A program made the translations under genes and the position numbers. Below the pieces are notes generated by a model. The model was not told where the DNA came from, did not search any database, and saw nothing but the letters and a program-made list of their open reading frames with translations. From NCBI GenBank assembly GCA_012960305.1, contig DUBM01000007.1, forward strand, positions 1-64,000: DNA of 64,000 nucleotides, in the 5' to 3' direction. The DNA comes from Gammaproteobacteria bacterium (lineage in GTDB: Bacteria > Pseudomonadota > Gammaproteobacteria > Pseudomonadales > Pseudohongiellaceae). This document shows positions 1 to 5,560 of the stretch, one piece after another; positions within the stretch are counted from its first letter, which is position 1; the number at the start of each line of letters is the position of its first letter.

Positions 1-114
1 CGGCAAACAATATTTGCCATTGAAAAAGACAAATACTCCCCATCCTTAGAAGTTGCTTTTAAAATATCCAATGTATTCAAGACATCCTTGGAAGATGTTT
101 TTACTTATGATTAG
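1..114 (+). CDS. Xre-family HTH regulator, C-terminal end (partial)
   Basis: The window opens inside a reading frame that ends at a TAG at 112-114. The 37 visible residues read RQTIFAIEKDKYSPSLEVA and onward to a final LEDVFTYD. This is the last recognition helix and the typical tail of small Xre/Cro-type DNA-binding proteins. It is clearly related to the complete Xre protein encoded at 1530-1742 on the other strand (SINAIEN...VLALKIAKTLKCSVEDLF). The start and the HTH N-terminus lie outside the window. It probably acts as a small autoregulator; its target is unknown. Confidence 0.7.
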   Translation, partial: RQTIFAIEKDKYSPSLEVAFKISNVFKTSLEDVFTYD

Positions 115-232
115 AGAAATTTTATAGAGGCAAACCTTATCACAAAATGGGTTAAAATTAGGAATATGGGTATGAAAAGAGTAAACAGTCGTGACAAACT
201 TATGACAAACTGCTTTTTATCTCTCTGTAACC

Positions 233-250
233 TCCTGTTTATAAGGGTTT
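233..250 (+). repeat. Intergenic hairpin module, copy 1 (inverted orientation)
   Basis: Positions 235-250 read CTGTTTATAAGGGTTT, which is the exact reverse complement of 1460-1475. Each copy is followed about 10-17 bases later by the same-orientation box CTACTATTGAGTGG. The core is therefore flipped while its flank is not. Confidence 0.55.
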
Positions 251-259
251 CAAAATACT

Positions 260-277
260 CTACTATTGAGTGGGAAT
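260..277 (+). repeat. CTACTATTGAGTGGGAAT box, copy 1
   Basis: An 18-base box lying just upstream of the CPBP protease start. Related boxes lie at 1493-1510, 2167-2184 and 3442-3459. Two of the four sit within a few bases of a start codon, so the box could be a cassette boundary or part of a leader. Confidence 0.55.
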
Positions 278-290
278 AAAGGGGATTTGT

Positions 291-1049
291 ATGAAAATAA
301 TTACGGAAAATCATTTTGTGGTAAAAATATTTATCATTGGGTTGTTAGGTGTCTTGTCGCTGCTTCTGAGCAATTTTCAAAATGCCATAGAACTGCCTCT
401 GGAAATTACATCTCAATATAGTAGTACGCAAATACAGTTTCTTATATTAATTAACCCCTTAATACTATTGTCTATATCAGTATTGGTTGGGAATTTATGT
501 TTTGGAAAGGTTGGACTTGAAGCACCAATACTCTCATCAAAATTTGATTTACAGAAAATTCAACCTCTAATTAGAGACTTTCTGAAGGTTGGCGTTATAA
601 GCGGAATAGTGTTGGGAATAATTCTAATACTAATTTCTGTGGTTAGTGAGAAAGTGATTAGCAGTGAATTGGTTAACTCTCCGCTAAGTTCTAGTCTCAA
701 CATCATAACTAGATTGATGTATGGAGGGATAACAGAAGAAATTTTTATGCGTTTTGGCTTAATGACATTTCTAGTTTGGATAATAGCTAAAATAAGTAAC
801 TCTGAATCGAATTGGGTTTTTCTCTCCGCCATATTAATTTCTTCGCTAATGTTTGCCCTCGGACATTTACCAATAGTTTACGCAACTGTTGAGGTTGTCT
901 CTTTTGGTTTAGTTACCTACATACTTATAGGTAATTCAGTTGCTGGACTTGTGTATGGGTATTTGTATTGGAAAAAAGGATTGGAGTGTTCAATGATTTC
1001 CCACATGACTACCCACATTACATTTGTTGTGGCTAATTTTTTATTCTAA
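291..1049 (+). CDS. CPBP-family intramembrane metalloprotease
   Basis: A 252-residue polytopic membrane protein with the hallmark CPBP/Abi motifs: EEIFMR near residue 149 (the EExxxR pair), ALGHLP near residue 187 (motif 2 His) and SHMTTH near residue 237 (motif 4 His). Members are membrane-embedded zinc-dependent proteases related to type II CAAX prenyl endopeptidases. In bacteria some are linked to bacteriocin self-immunity or protein maturation. The frame is open from a GTG at 270, but the ATG at 291 is preferred because AAAGGGG lies just upstream. No bacteriocin gene is visible nearby, so the substrate is unknown. The gene is AT-rich, like the rest of the 1-3.5 kb patch and unlike the core genes. 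Confidence 0.85.
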   Translation: MKIITENHFVVKIFIIGLLGVLSLLLSNFQNAIELPLEITSQYSSTQIQFLILINPLILLSISVLVGNLCFGKVGLEAPILSSKFDLQKIQPLIRDFLKVGVISGIVLGIILILISVVSEKVISSELVNSPLSSSLNIITRLMYGGITEEIFMRFGLMTFLVWIIAKISNSESNWVFLSAILISSLMFALGHLPIVYATVEVVSFGLVTYILIGNSVAGLVYGYLYWKKGLECSMISHMTTHITFVVANFLF

Positions 1050-1100
1050 GCATTGTCGACTTATCAAATAATCGGAAAAAGAGAGGATTAGCAGGAAGTC

Positions 1101-1144
1101 GCACGCTGTGTAACAAGAGAATGGAAGTTTGTTGATATTAAAGA
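1101..1144 (+). repeat. Intergenic repeat family A, copy 1
   Basis: The 31 bases 1114-1144 are identical to 2823-2853. The preceding ACGCTGTGTA matches the palindromic head of copies 2 and 3. It lies 51 bases after the CPBP stop codon. Confidence 0.75.
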
Positions 1145-1204
1145 GAATTTTTAAGAGAACTCAAAAGAATTGTTGGAAAAATATAAAAAAAGAGAGAAAT
1201 TAAT

Positions 1205-1348
1205 ATGAAAAAAATTATGATTACTCAATCGATCATGTGGGCAGCAGCTATCCTTGTTGTTTCAATAGTTGATGAAAAACAGTTTGCTATTTTAATGCTT
1301 GTTATATTGGCAACAGTTTCCTTAATGAATCTTAAAAAAGGAAAATGA
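1205..1348 (+). CDS. Small two-helix membrane protein, 47 aa
   Basis: An ATG-to-TGA frame of 47 codons, starting MKKIMITQS and ending NLKKGK. It encodes two hydrophobic stretches (about residues 10-21 and 28-41) separated by a short charged turn (VDEKQ), with positive charges at both ends. This is the pattern of a small inner-membrane hairpin protein. A purine-rich AGAGAGAAAT lies just upstream as a possible ribosome binding site. The gene is flanked by family A repeats on both sides, which makes it look like one unit of a cassette-like array. It is not recognised. Small membrane proteins of this kind are often found with Xre regulators such as the one at 1530-1742, but a link is inference only. 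Confidence 0.5.
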   Translation: MKKIMITQSIMWAAAILVVSIVDEKQFAILMLVILATVSLMNLKKGK

Positions 1349-1357
1349 GAAGATTTC

Positions 1358-1400
1358 ACTACACACTGTGTAGTTAGAACCTGGTAAGTTATTGATAATG
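1358..1400 (+). repeat. Intergenic repeat family A, copy 2 with perfect palindrome
   Basis: Opens with ACTACACACTGTGTAGT (1358-1374), a perfect palindrome with 8-base arms around one C. It continues with TTAGAACCTGGTAAGTTATT, closely matching copy 3 at 2107-2148. It begins 10 bases after the stop of the 47-aa gene. Confidence 0.75.
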
Positions 1401-1458
1401 ATGGAAGAAAACAAATCGAAAATAACCTGTTTACTACACACTAGTAAAAGGCACCTCT

Positions 1459-1485
1459 CAAACCCTTATAAACAGTGGGGTTTTT
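1459..1485. repeat. Intergenic hairpin module, copy 2 (terminator-like)
   Basis: AAACCC at 1460-1465 pairs with GGGTTT at 1478-1483 and a run of T follows, so it could act as a terminator on the plus strand. Bases 1460-1475 are an exact inverted copy of 235-250. Confidence 0.55.
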
Positions 1486-1492
1486 CTCATGT

Positions 1493-1510
1493 CTACTATT
1501 GAGTGGAAAT
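1493..1510 (+). repeat. CTACTATTGAGTGG box, copy 2
   Basis: CTACTATTGAGTGGAAAT, one base different from copy 1. Here it lies just beyond the 3' end of the minus-strand Xre gene and does not precede a plus-strand gene of useful size. Confidence 0.55.
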
Positions 1511-1529
1511 GACTGGTTTAAAGATGAAA

Positions 1530-1742
1530 TTAGGGCAATTGAAATAAATCTTCAACAGAGCATTTGAGAGTTTTAGCAATTTTTAACGCAAGAACAGTGG
1601 AGGGCACATAAATTTCGTTTTCGATTGCATTGATGCTTTTCCTTGAAACCTCGGCACCCTCGGAAAGTTCTTGTTGAGTTAGACCTGCAGATTTTCTAAG
1701 TGCTGCAAGATTATTTAGAAGGGTTTTGTGGTGTTTACCCAA
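1530..1742 (-). CDS. Xre-family helix-turn-helix regulator, 70 aa
   Basis: A compact single-domain HTH protein. LTQQELSEGAEVSRKSINAI spans the first and recognition helices (about residues 21-40), and KIAKTLKCSVEDLFQ is the usual final helix pair. It belongs to the short Xre regulators typified by prokaryotic YozG-like proteins. No ATG is available, so the start appears to be the TTG at 1742, two bases after the stop of the upstream membrane-protein gene. The two are therefore probably one operon with coupled translation. The product probably represses its own promoter; the inverted repeat at 2004-2050 is a candidate operator. It is homologous to the partial protein at 1-114. Confidence 0.8.
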   Translation of the reverse strand: MGKHHKTLLNNLAALRKSAGLTQQELSEGAEVSRKSINAIENEIYVPSTVLALKIAKTLKCSVEDLFQLP

Positions 1743-1744
1743 TT

Positions 1745-1960
1745 TTATTTTTCTTCAAAATTTTCAACTGCCTGATTTAAGTCTTCGACTTCATTTTCTT
1801 TTATCAAATAAGAAATTGCGAGACAGATCCCAAATGCTATGAAGAAGTTGATGACAAAATTAATTTCAAAATAATACATGGGCAAAAAGATCAGAAAAAA
1901 AGAAACAATGCCTATGCCATCAGCAAGTTCATCACGATGTTTTAAAAAAAGATTTTTCAT
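1745..1960 (-). CDS. Small membrane protein co-transcribed with Xre regulator
   Basis: A 71-residue protein starting MKNLFLKHRDELADGIG, with two hydrophobic helices (about residues 16-30 and 33-51) and an acidic C-terminal tail (KENEVEDLNQAVENFEEK). The ATG at 1960 is preferred over the TTG one codon upstream because AGGAG (complement of 1967-1971) lies 6 bases before it. It sits immediately upstream of the Xre gene in the same operon, a pairing seen often in bacterial genomes, where the membrane partner has no established role. The specific family is not recognised. Similar gene pairs probably extend left of the window, given the second Xre protein at the edge. Confidence 0.65.
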   Translation of the reverse strand: MKNLFLKHRDELADGIGIVSFFLIFLPMYYFEINFVINFFIAFGICLAISYLIKENEVEDLNQAVENFEEK

Positions 1961-2003
1961 CAATTACTCCTGTTTATATGTGTGGCAAACACCGCGTCAT
2001 GAA

Positions 2004-2050
2004 ATGTAACGTAAACTTACCGTAGCACTAAAGATAAGTAAAGGTTACAT
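2004..2050. promoter_or_regulatory. Inverted repeat upstream of the membrane protein/Xre operon
   Basis: ATGTAAC (2004-2010) and GTTACAT (2044-2050) are perfect inverted arms 33 bases apart, within 45-90 bases upstream of the operon start at 1960. This would suit a dimeric Xre autorepressor site. The assignment rests on position only. Confidence 0.35.
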
Positions 2051-2106
2051 ATCAAGTTCGTTAGGTTGCATACCGATAAACAAGTAGAAGATTTTGTTAC
2101 ACATGG

Positions 2107-2148
2107 ACTACACTCTGTGTAGTTAAAACATGGTAAGTTATTGAATAA
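2107..2148 (+). repeat. Intergenic repeat family A, copy 3
   Basis: ACTACACTCTGTGTAGT (2107-2123) has perfect 7-base arms. It is followed by TTAAAACATGGTAAGTTATT, which matches copy 2 at 18 of 20 positions by eye. Confidence 0.75.
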
Positions 2149-2166
2149 TAATAATATTTTACATGT

Positions 2167-2184
2167 ATACTACTGAGTGGGAAT
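2167..2184 (+). repeat. CTACTATTGAGTGGGAAT box, copy 3
   Basis: ATACTACTGAGTGGGAAT ends only a few bases before the start of the gene at 2188, and its GAGTGGGA could double as a ribosome binding site. Confidence 0.5.
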
Positions 2185-2187
2185 GAA

Positions 2188-2805
2188 ATGATGCAAATTC
2201 TATTACCAATACATATCCTAGCCGGAACAATTGCTCTGCTTTGTGCTGCTATGGCAGTTTCATCTGAGAAAGGTAAAAAACTACATGTGCTTTCAGGTAG
2301 AACATATTTCTGGTGCATGGTTGCTATCTTCTTAACAGCTATTCCAATGTCGATTATCACCAGCAACATCTTTTTGTTTCTAATAGCTATTTTTTCTTTC
2401 TATTTGGCTTTCGCAGGTATGCGCTTTGCCAGGAATAGAAAGGGTGTCGCAACTACTTTGGATTGGATTGCCGTTAGCTTAATGATTTTATCAGGGCTAG
2501 GGATGTGGATTCTGGCTGTAATTTACTTCTCGAATAACAATTCGCAAAACATACCTCTTCTAGTTTTCGGATTTTTAGCTATTGCTTTGGGTTATGCTGA
2601 TTTTAAGAGTCATAAGAACAAAACAGCCACAGGGAAAGAAAGACTATCAAGGCACTTAACTAATATGATGGGTGGAACCATTGCAGTTATTACAGCTGTT
2701 CTGGTTGTAAATGTAGATATCAAACCGGTATGGATATGGTGGGTGCTTCCAACAGCATTGATAACTCCAGTTATTTTTTGGTGGAATGCGAAAGTTTTGA
2801 AATGA
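2188..2805 (+). CDS. DUF2306-like multi-pass membrane protein
   Basis: A 205-residue protein with about six or seven hydrophobic segments. It opens LPIHILAGTIALLCAAMAV and ends with a cluster of aromatic residues (VWIWWVLPT). The N-terminal HI-x-AG segment followed by a KLH-x-x-x-GR-x-Y loop (about residues 30-40) is reminiscent of the DUF2306 family of predicted bacterial membrane proteins. That assignment is by eye and moderate. The first two codons are both ATG; the start is placed at 2188, with the GAGTGGGA of the upstream repeat box as a possible ribosome binding site. The gene is bounded by repeat copies on both sides and the next repeat begins 2 bases after its stop, as in a cassette. 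Confidence 0.6.
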   Translation: MMQILLPIHILAGTIALLCAAMAVSSEKGKKLHVLSGRTYFWCMVAIFLTAIPMSIITSNIFLFLIAIFSFYLAFAGMRFARNRKGVATTLDWIAVSLMILSGLGMWILAVIYFSNNNSQNIPLLVFGFLAIALGYADFKSHKNKTATGKERLSRHLTNMMGGTIAVITAVLVVNVDIKPVWIWWVLPTALITPVIFWWNAKVLK

Positions 2806-2807
2806 AG

Positions 2808-2853
2808 TTACACTCTGCGTAGCAAGAGAATGGAAGTTTGTTGATATTAAAGA
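2808..2853 (+). repeat. Intergenic repeat family A, copy 4
   Basis: TTACACTCTGCGTAG followed by a 31-base stretch (2823-2853) identical to 1114-1144. It begins directly after the stop of the preceding gene. Confidence 0.75.
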
Positions 2854-2927
2854 CATTTTACGATGATCAAAAATAAGTGCTATACCTAGGCACTACAAAG
2901 TCATTACAAACTAAGTTTTTATCCTCT

Positions 2928-2956
2928 AAAACTCTTATATTTACTGCGGTATTTTT
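2928..2956 (+). repeat. Intergenic hairpin module, copy 3 (diverged)
   Basis: AAAACTCTTATATTTACTGC followed by GGTATTTTT aligns position by position with 1459-1485. It lies just upstream of the GFA gene, so the order repeat A, hairpin, gene is kept. Confidence 0.45.
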
Positions 2957-2992
2957 AGGTAAGAATGGAATGTGAATAAGAAGGAGCGAAAA

Positions 2993-3410
2993 ATGTCAGA
3001 CACAGTAGAAGGAGGTTGCCTATGTGGCAACATACGGTTTCAGACTACTAAGGATCCAAGTTACCAGTTACTTTGTTATTGTACGGATTGCCAAAGGATA
3101 AGTGGGGCAGCAAATTTTGCAGCCTATGGGGTAACAATAGAAAGCATTGTTGTGACAAAAGGGGAGCCTAAAACATTTGATATAACTGCAGATCCGGGGA
3201 GAACAAATTCACGGCGATTCTGTTCAGATTGCCGAAGCAGGATATGGGCACAAATCGATGAGCTTGGCTAGTATTAACGCGTTTGCTTTGGACGATCGAA
3301 GTCATTTCATGCCTTTATCAAATCATTGTCCTGAAAGTGCCCCTGCCTGGTGTGAAATAGACGAGAGCCTTGAGTTTTTCCCTCGCATACCAAGAGAAAA
3401 TAACTCTTAA
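2993..3410 (+). pseudogene. GFA-family (CENP-V/GFA) protein, frameshifted near its C-terminus
   Basis: The first 92 residues are a good GFA-fold protein: GGCLCGNI gives Cys9 and Cys11, LCYCTDCQR gives Cys28, Cys30 and Cys33, and FCSDC gives Cys77 and Cys80, all expected zinc ligands. The frame stops at a TAG at 3269-3271 right after DELG. The missing C-terminus is intact in the next frame, 3258-3410: SINAFALDDRSHFMPLSNH, then APAWCEIDE, then TAA. One extra base near 3270 explains the break. GFA proteins resemble glutathione-dependent formaldehyde-activating enzyme, but most have unknown substrates. The start is the ATG at 2993, with AAGGAG 6 bases upstream. This is either a recent pseudogene, a sequencing error, or a protein that tolerates loss of about 45 residues. 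Confidence 0.8.
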
Positions 3411-3441
3411 GCTGTTATTTATACTGGGTTTCTAGGCAGCG

Positions 3442-3459
3442 CAACTATTGAGTAGGAGT
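3442..3459 (+). repeat. CTACTATTGAGTGGGAAT box, copy 4 (diverged)
   Basis: CAACTATTGAGTAGGAGT, the last recognisable repeat element. It marks the right end of the AT-rich patch; no further copies were seen downstream. Confidence 0.45.
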
Positions 3460-3547
3460 AGAAATCAAGTAAGGCTGAGACAATTTTTTCGTTGATTGTG
3501 GGGCAAGAGTCAGTTTTTCCCAAGCACGAGCTTTTCGTAAAAACAGC

Positions 3548-4219
3548 ATGAAAATATTTTTGATTAAATCTGTGCCTACTGTGAGTTGGAGTTCAGGTCG
3601 CTCGCTGAATTTCAAGCCACGATTCTTAACTTTGGCCCTTTTGTGCTTTGGCCTGGTGATTTTTGGCTTCGGCGAAGGATTATTAATAGCTTCCGGTGCT
3701 GGCGTTAGTCCGTGGACTGTATTTGCACAAGGAATAGCGATCATTAGCGGCTGGAGCATTGGGGTCGCGACTTTTACAGTGGGAGTTGCAGTGCTCATTC
3801 TCTGGATACCGATGAGACAAACCCCTGGTATCGGTACAATTTTAAATGCGACAATTATTGCTGCGGTAATGGAAATTTCTTTGCCTTATCTTCCTCATCC
3901 ACAACTCTATGTGCTTAGGGCGGCAGAGGCAGCGGTTGGGGTGCTCTTGGTTGGCTTAGGTAGTGCTATATACCTCGTTGCGAATCTTGGCGCAGGTCCA
4001 CGAGACGGATTGATGACAGGTTTGCAACGAATTACTGGATACCCGATTACCTATGTGCGCACATCTATTGAAGTTGCGATAGTTTTTTTAGGATGGGTAC
4101 TTGGGGGGGCTGTTGGCTTAGGGACTTTAATGTTCGCCTTTGGAATTGGCCCAGCGTTATCGATTGGTTTGCATGCAGTAAAATGTTTGTCTCCAGAACC
4201 AGTTGAAGATTCACTGTAG
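3548..4219 (+). CDS. YczE/YitT-like integral membrane protein
   Basis: A 223-residue membrane protein with about five or six hydrophobic helices. The motif GEGLLIASGAGVSPWTVFAQ (about residues 41-60) and the internal echo ANLGAGPRDGLMTGL are the twin signatures of the YczE/YyaS/YitT-type family (helix, then GxGP-x-D/W). The family is widespread and of uncertain function. YczE has been connected to control of lantibiotic or lipopeptide production in Bacillus, which should not be extrapolated here. The ATG at 3548 is used, with no strong ribosome binding site. The gene lies just outside the repeat-rich patch and upstream of tadA by 50 bases, possibly co-transcribed. Confidence 0.75.
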   Translation: MKIFLIKSVPTVSWSSGRSLNFKPRFLTLALLCFGLVIFGFGEGLLIASGAGVSPWTVFAQGIAIISGWSIGVATFTVGVAVLILWIPMRQTPGIGTILNATIIAAVMEISLPYLPHPQLYVLRAAEAAVGVLLVGLGSAIYLVANLGAGPRDGLMTGLQRITGYPITYVRTSIEVAIVFLGWVLGGAVGLGTLMFAFGIGPALSIGLHAVKCLSPEPVEDSL

Positions 4220-4269
4220 ACCGCGCAAGAATGCGCTGTGTATAGACAACAACTTACATAAGATTAGAC

Positions 4270-4785
4270 ATGACCCTTTCACAAATTGACAATACTGCGG
4301 GCGCTTTAGCTACTATGATTAATCATGAGAAGTGGATGCGAAAGGCAATGCAGTTAGCCGATTATGCCGGAGAGCAGGGTGAAGTGCCCGTTGGAGCAAT
4401 ATTAGTTGAAAATGGCAAACAGATTGGTACCGGCCACAATCAACCAATAGAATCGAATGACCCCACGGCGCATGCTGAAATAGTGGCTTTACGTAATGGG
4501 TCACAGTTTAAGCAAAACTACCGCCTACCTGGGGCTACCCTCTATGTCACAATTGAGCCCTGCACAATGTGTCTGGGAGCATTGATTCATGCGCGGGTTG
4601 AACTGTTAGTTTTCGGTGCTCGAGAACCCAGAGCAGGTGCGATTGTGAGCAATCTACCTTTAGCCGAAATCACCCACTTCAATCATCAGCTAGAGTTCGT
4701 GGAAGGAGTGTTGGAGCAAGAATGTAGTGAGCTGATGCAGAATTTCTTTCAGCGTAAGAGGGACTTCCCTAGTTTGCTAAGTTAG
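4270..4785 (+). CDS. tadA: tRNA-specific adenosine deaminase
   Basis: Converts adenosine 34 to inosine in the anticodon of tRNA-Arg(ACG), so one tRNA can read CGU, CGC and CGA. The zinc deaminase signature is complete: HAE with His68 and catalytic Glu70, and PCTMC with Cys98 and Cys101. ALIHARVELLVFGAREPRAG follows as in TadA. At 171 residues it is close to the usual length. The first 15-20 residues before NHEKWMRKAM are extra relative to many TadA proteins, so an internal start at the ATG near 4315 is possible. The substrate tRNA-Arg(ACG) is encoded in this same window at 53580-53656. Confidence 0.95.
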   Translation: MTLSQIDNTAGALATMINHEKWMRKAMQLADYAGEQGEVPVGAILVENGKQIGTGHNQPIESNDPTAHAEIVALRNGSQFKQNYRLPGATLYVTIEPCTMCLGALIHARVELLVFGAREPRAGAIVSNLPLAEITHFNHQLEFVEGVLEQECSELMQNFFQRKRDFPSLLS

Positions 4786-4820
4786 ATGCTAAAGAGTATA
4801 AAATATACAACTCGCCACTA

Positions 4821-4848
4821 AGAACAAGAACAAGAACAAGAACAAGGA
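4821..4848 (+). repeat. Hexanucleotide tandem repeat (AGAACA)n
   Basis: About four and a half perfect copies of AGAACA between tadA and the lipoprotein gene, about 30 bases before the start codon at 4876. Short repeats at this position can change length by slippage and alter expression. Confidence 0.8.
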
Positions 4849-4875
4849 CGCAACTAAACCACCATTGTTACCGAT

Positions 4876-5415
4876 ATGCTTAAGCAGAATTTTCTTCATA
4901 AGTTGATATTGATTTCGCTGTCTCTAGTGTTGATGTCTAGTTGTGCTGGGTTGGCAAGCTATAAGGCCTATGAAGGACCCGTTCTGCCCTCTATGCAATT
5001 ATCCGTGGTTGAGGGCGATCAGTATATGCGTCGAGAATGGATTAACCGTTACACTGATGCTATTCGCTTCACTGTTGTTGACGGTAATACTGTTGAAAAC
5101 CACACCGAGCATAGCAGTATCGAAATTACTCCAGGATTTCATGATTTAAGAGTCTACTATCAATGGGACCTTGGTAGTCAGCGTGGCTTGGGGCCTGCAC
5201 TGGTTAATTATTCAGCTTCTCGGGATGCTCTGAGCCGTACTTTGCGCTTCAATGCCAGGTCAGGTGAGCGTTATACCGTAAAAGCGCGGCCCCATTTCAA
5301 CAGCAATAGTCAGGATATTACTACTCTTTCACATATAGATTTTTGGGTGGAAGATCAGCGCGGAAATGAAATCGTTACTCGCGCAGATGGTCGTTATATT
5401 CCAGTTCGCCAATAA
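4876..5415 (+). CDS. Putative lipoprotein of unknown function
   Basis: A 179-residue protein with a lipoprotein signal: a short basic start (MLKQNFLHK), a hydrophobic core and the lipobox LMSSC, with the lipidated Cys near residue 23. The mature part is rich in beta-type segments (SSIEITPGFHDLRVYYQWD, then the stretch TLRFNARSGERYTVKARPHF), which suggests a beta-sandwich. A domain like this, in which a PG-x-H segment precedes aromatic strands, is seen in small outer-membrane-attached proteins of unknown role. It is not recognised at gene level. The hexanucleotide repeat at 4821-4848 lies directly upstream and the purL gene follows after a strong hairpin. Confidence 0.65.
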   Translation: MLKQNFLHKLILISLSLVLMSSCAGLASYKAYEGPVLPSMQLSVVEGDQYMRREWINRYTDAIRFTVVDGNTVENHTEHSSIEITPGFHDLRVYYQWDLGSQRGLGPALVNYSASRDALSRTLRFNARSGERYTVKARPHFNSNSQDITTLSHIDFWVEDQRGNEIVTRADGRYIPVRQ

Positions 5416-5476
5416 AACACTCTAATTGCTAACAGAGCAAAGTTTTTCCTGAATTCACTCTACAAATCTATTATCA

Positions 5477-5511
5477 TTGGCCTATCGCGAGACAGCCTCG
5501 CGATAGGCCAA
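5477..5511. terminator. Strong hairpin between lipoprotein gene and purL
   Basis: Perfect 15-base arms TTGGCCTATCGCGAG (5477-5491) and CTCGCGATAGGCCAA (5497-5511) around the loop ACAGC. It lies 61 bases after the lipoprotein stop and 50 bases before purL. There is no T run, so it may be an mRNA-stabilising hairpin or part of a purL leader instead of a simple terminator. Confidence 0.5.
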
Positions 5512-5560
5512 ACTAGTTCGTTATAGTTATCACTAGCCAATTTGGGTCGGGGCAATCTCA

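Noticed and set aside
1..3470. Integron with attC sites
   Set aside because: The order of small genes and repeats recalls an integron, but I could not find paired RYYYAAC and GTTRRRY core sites at the expected places, and no integrase is in view. Kept only as a cassette-like hypothesis.
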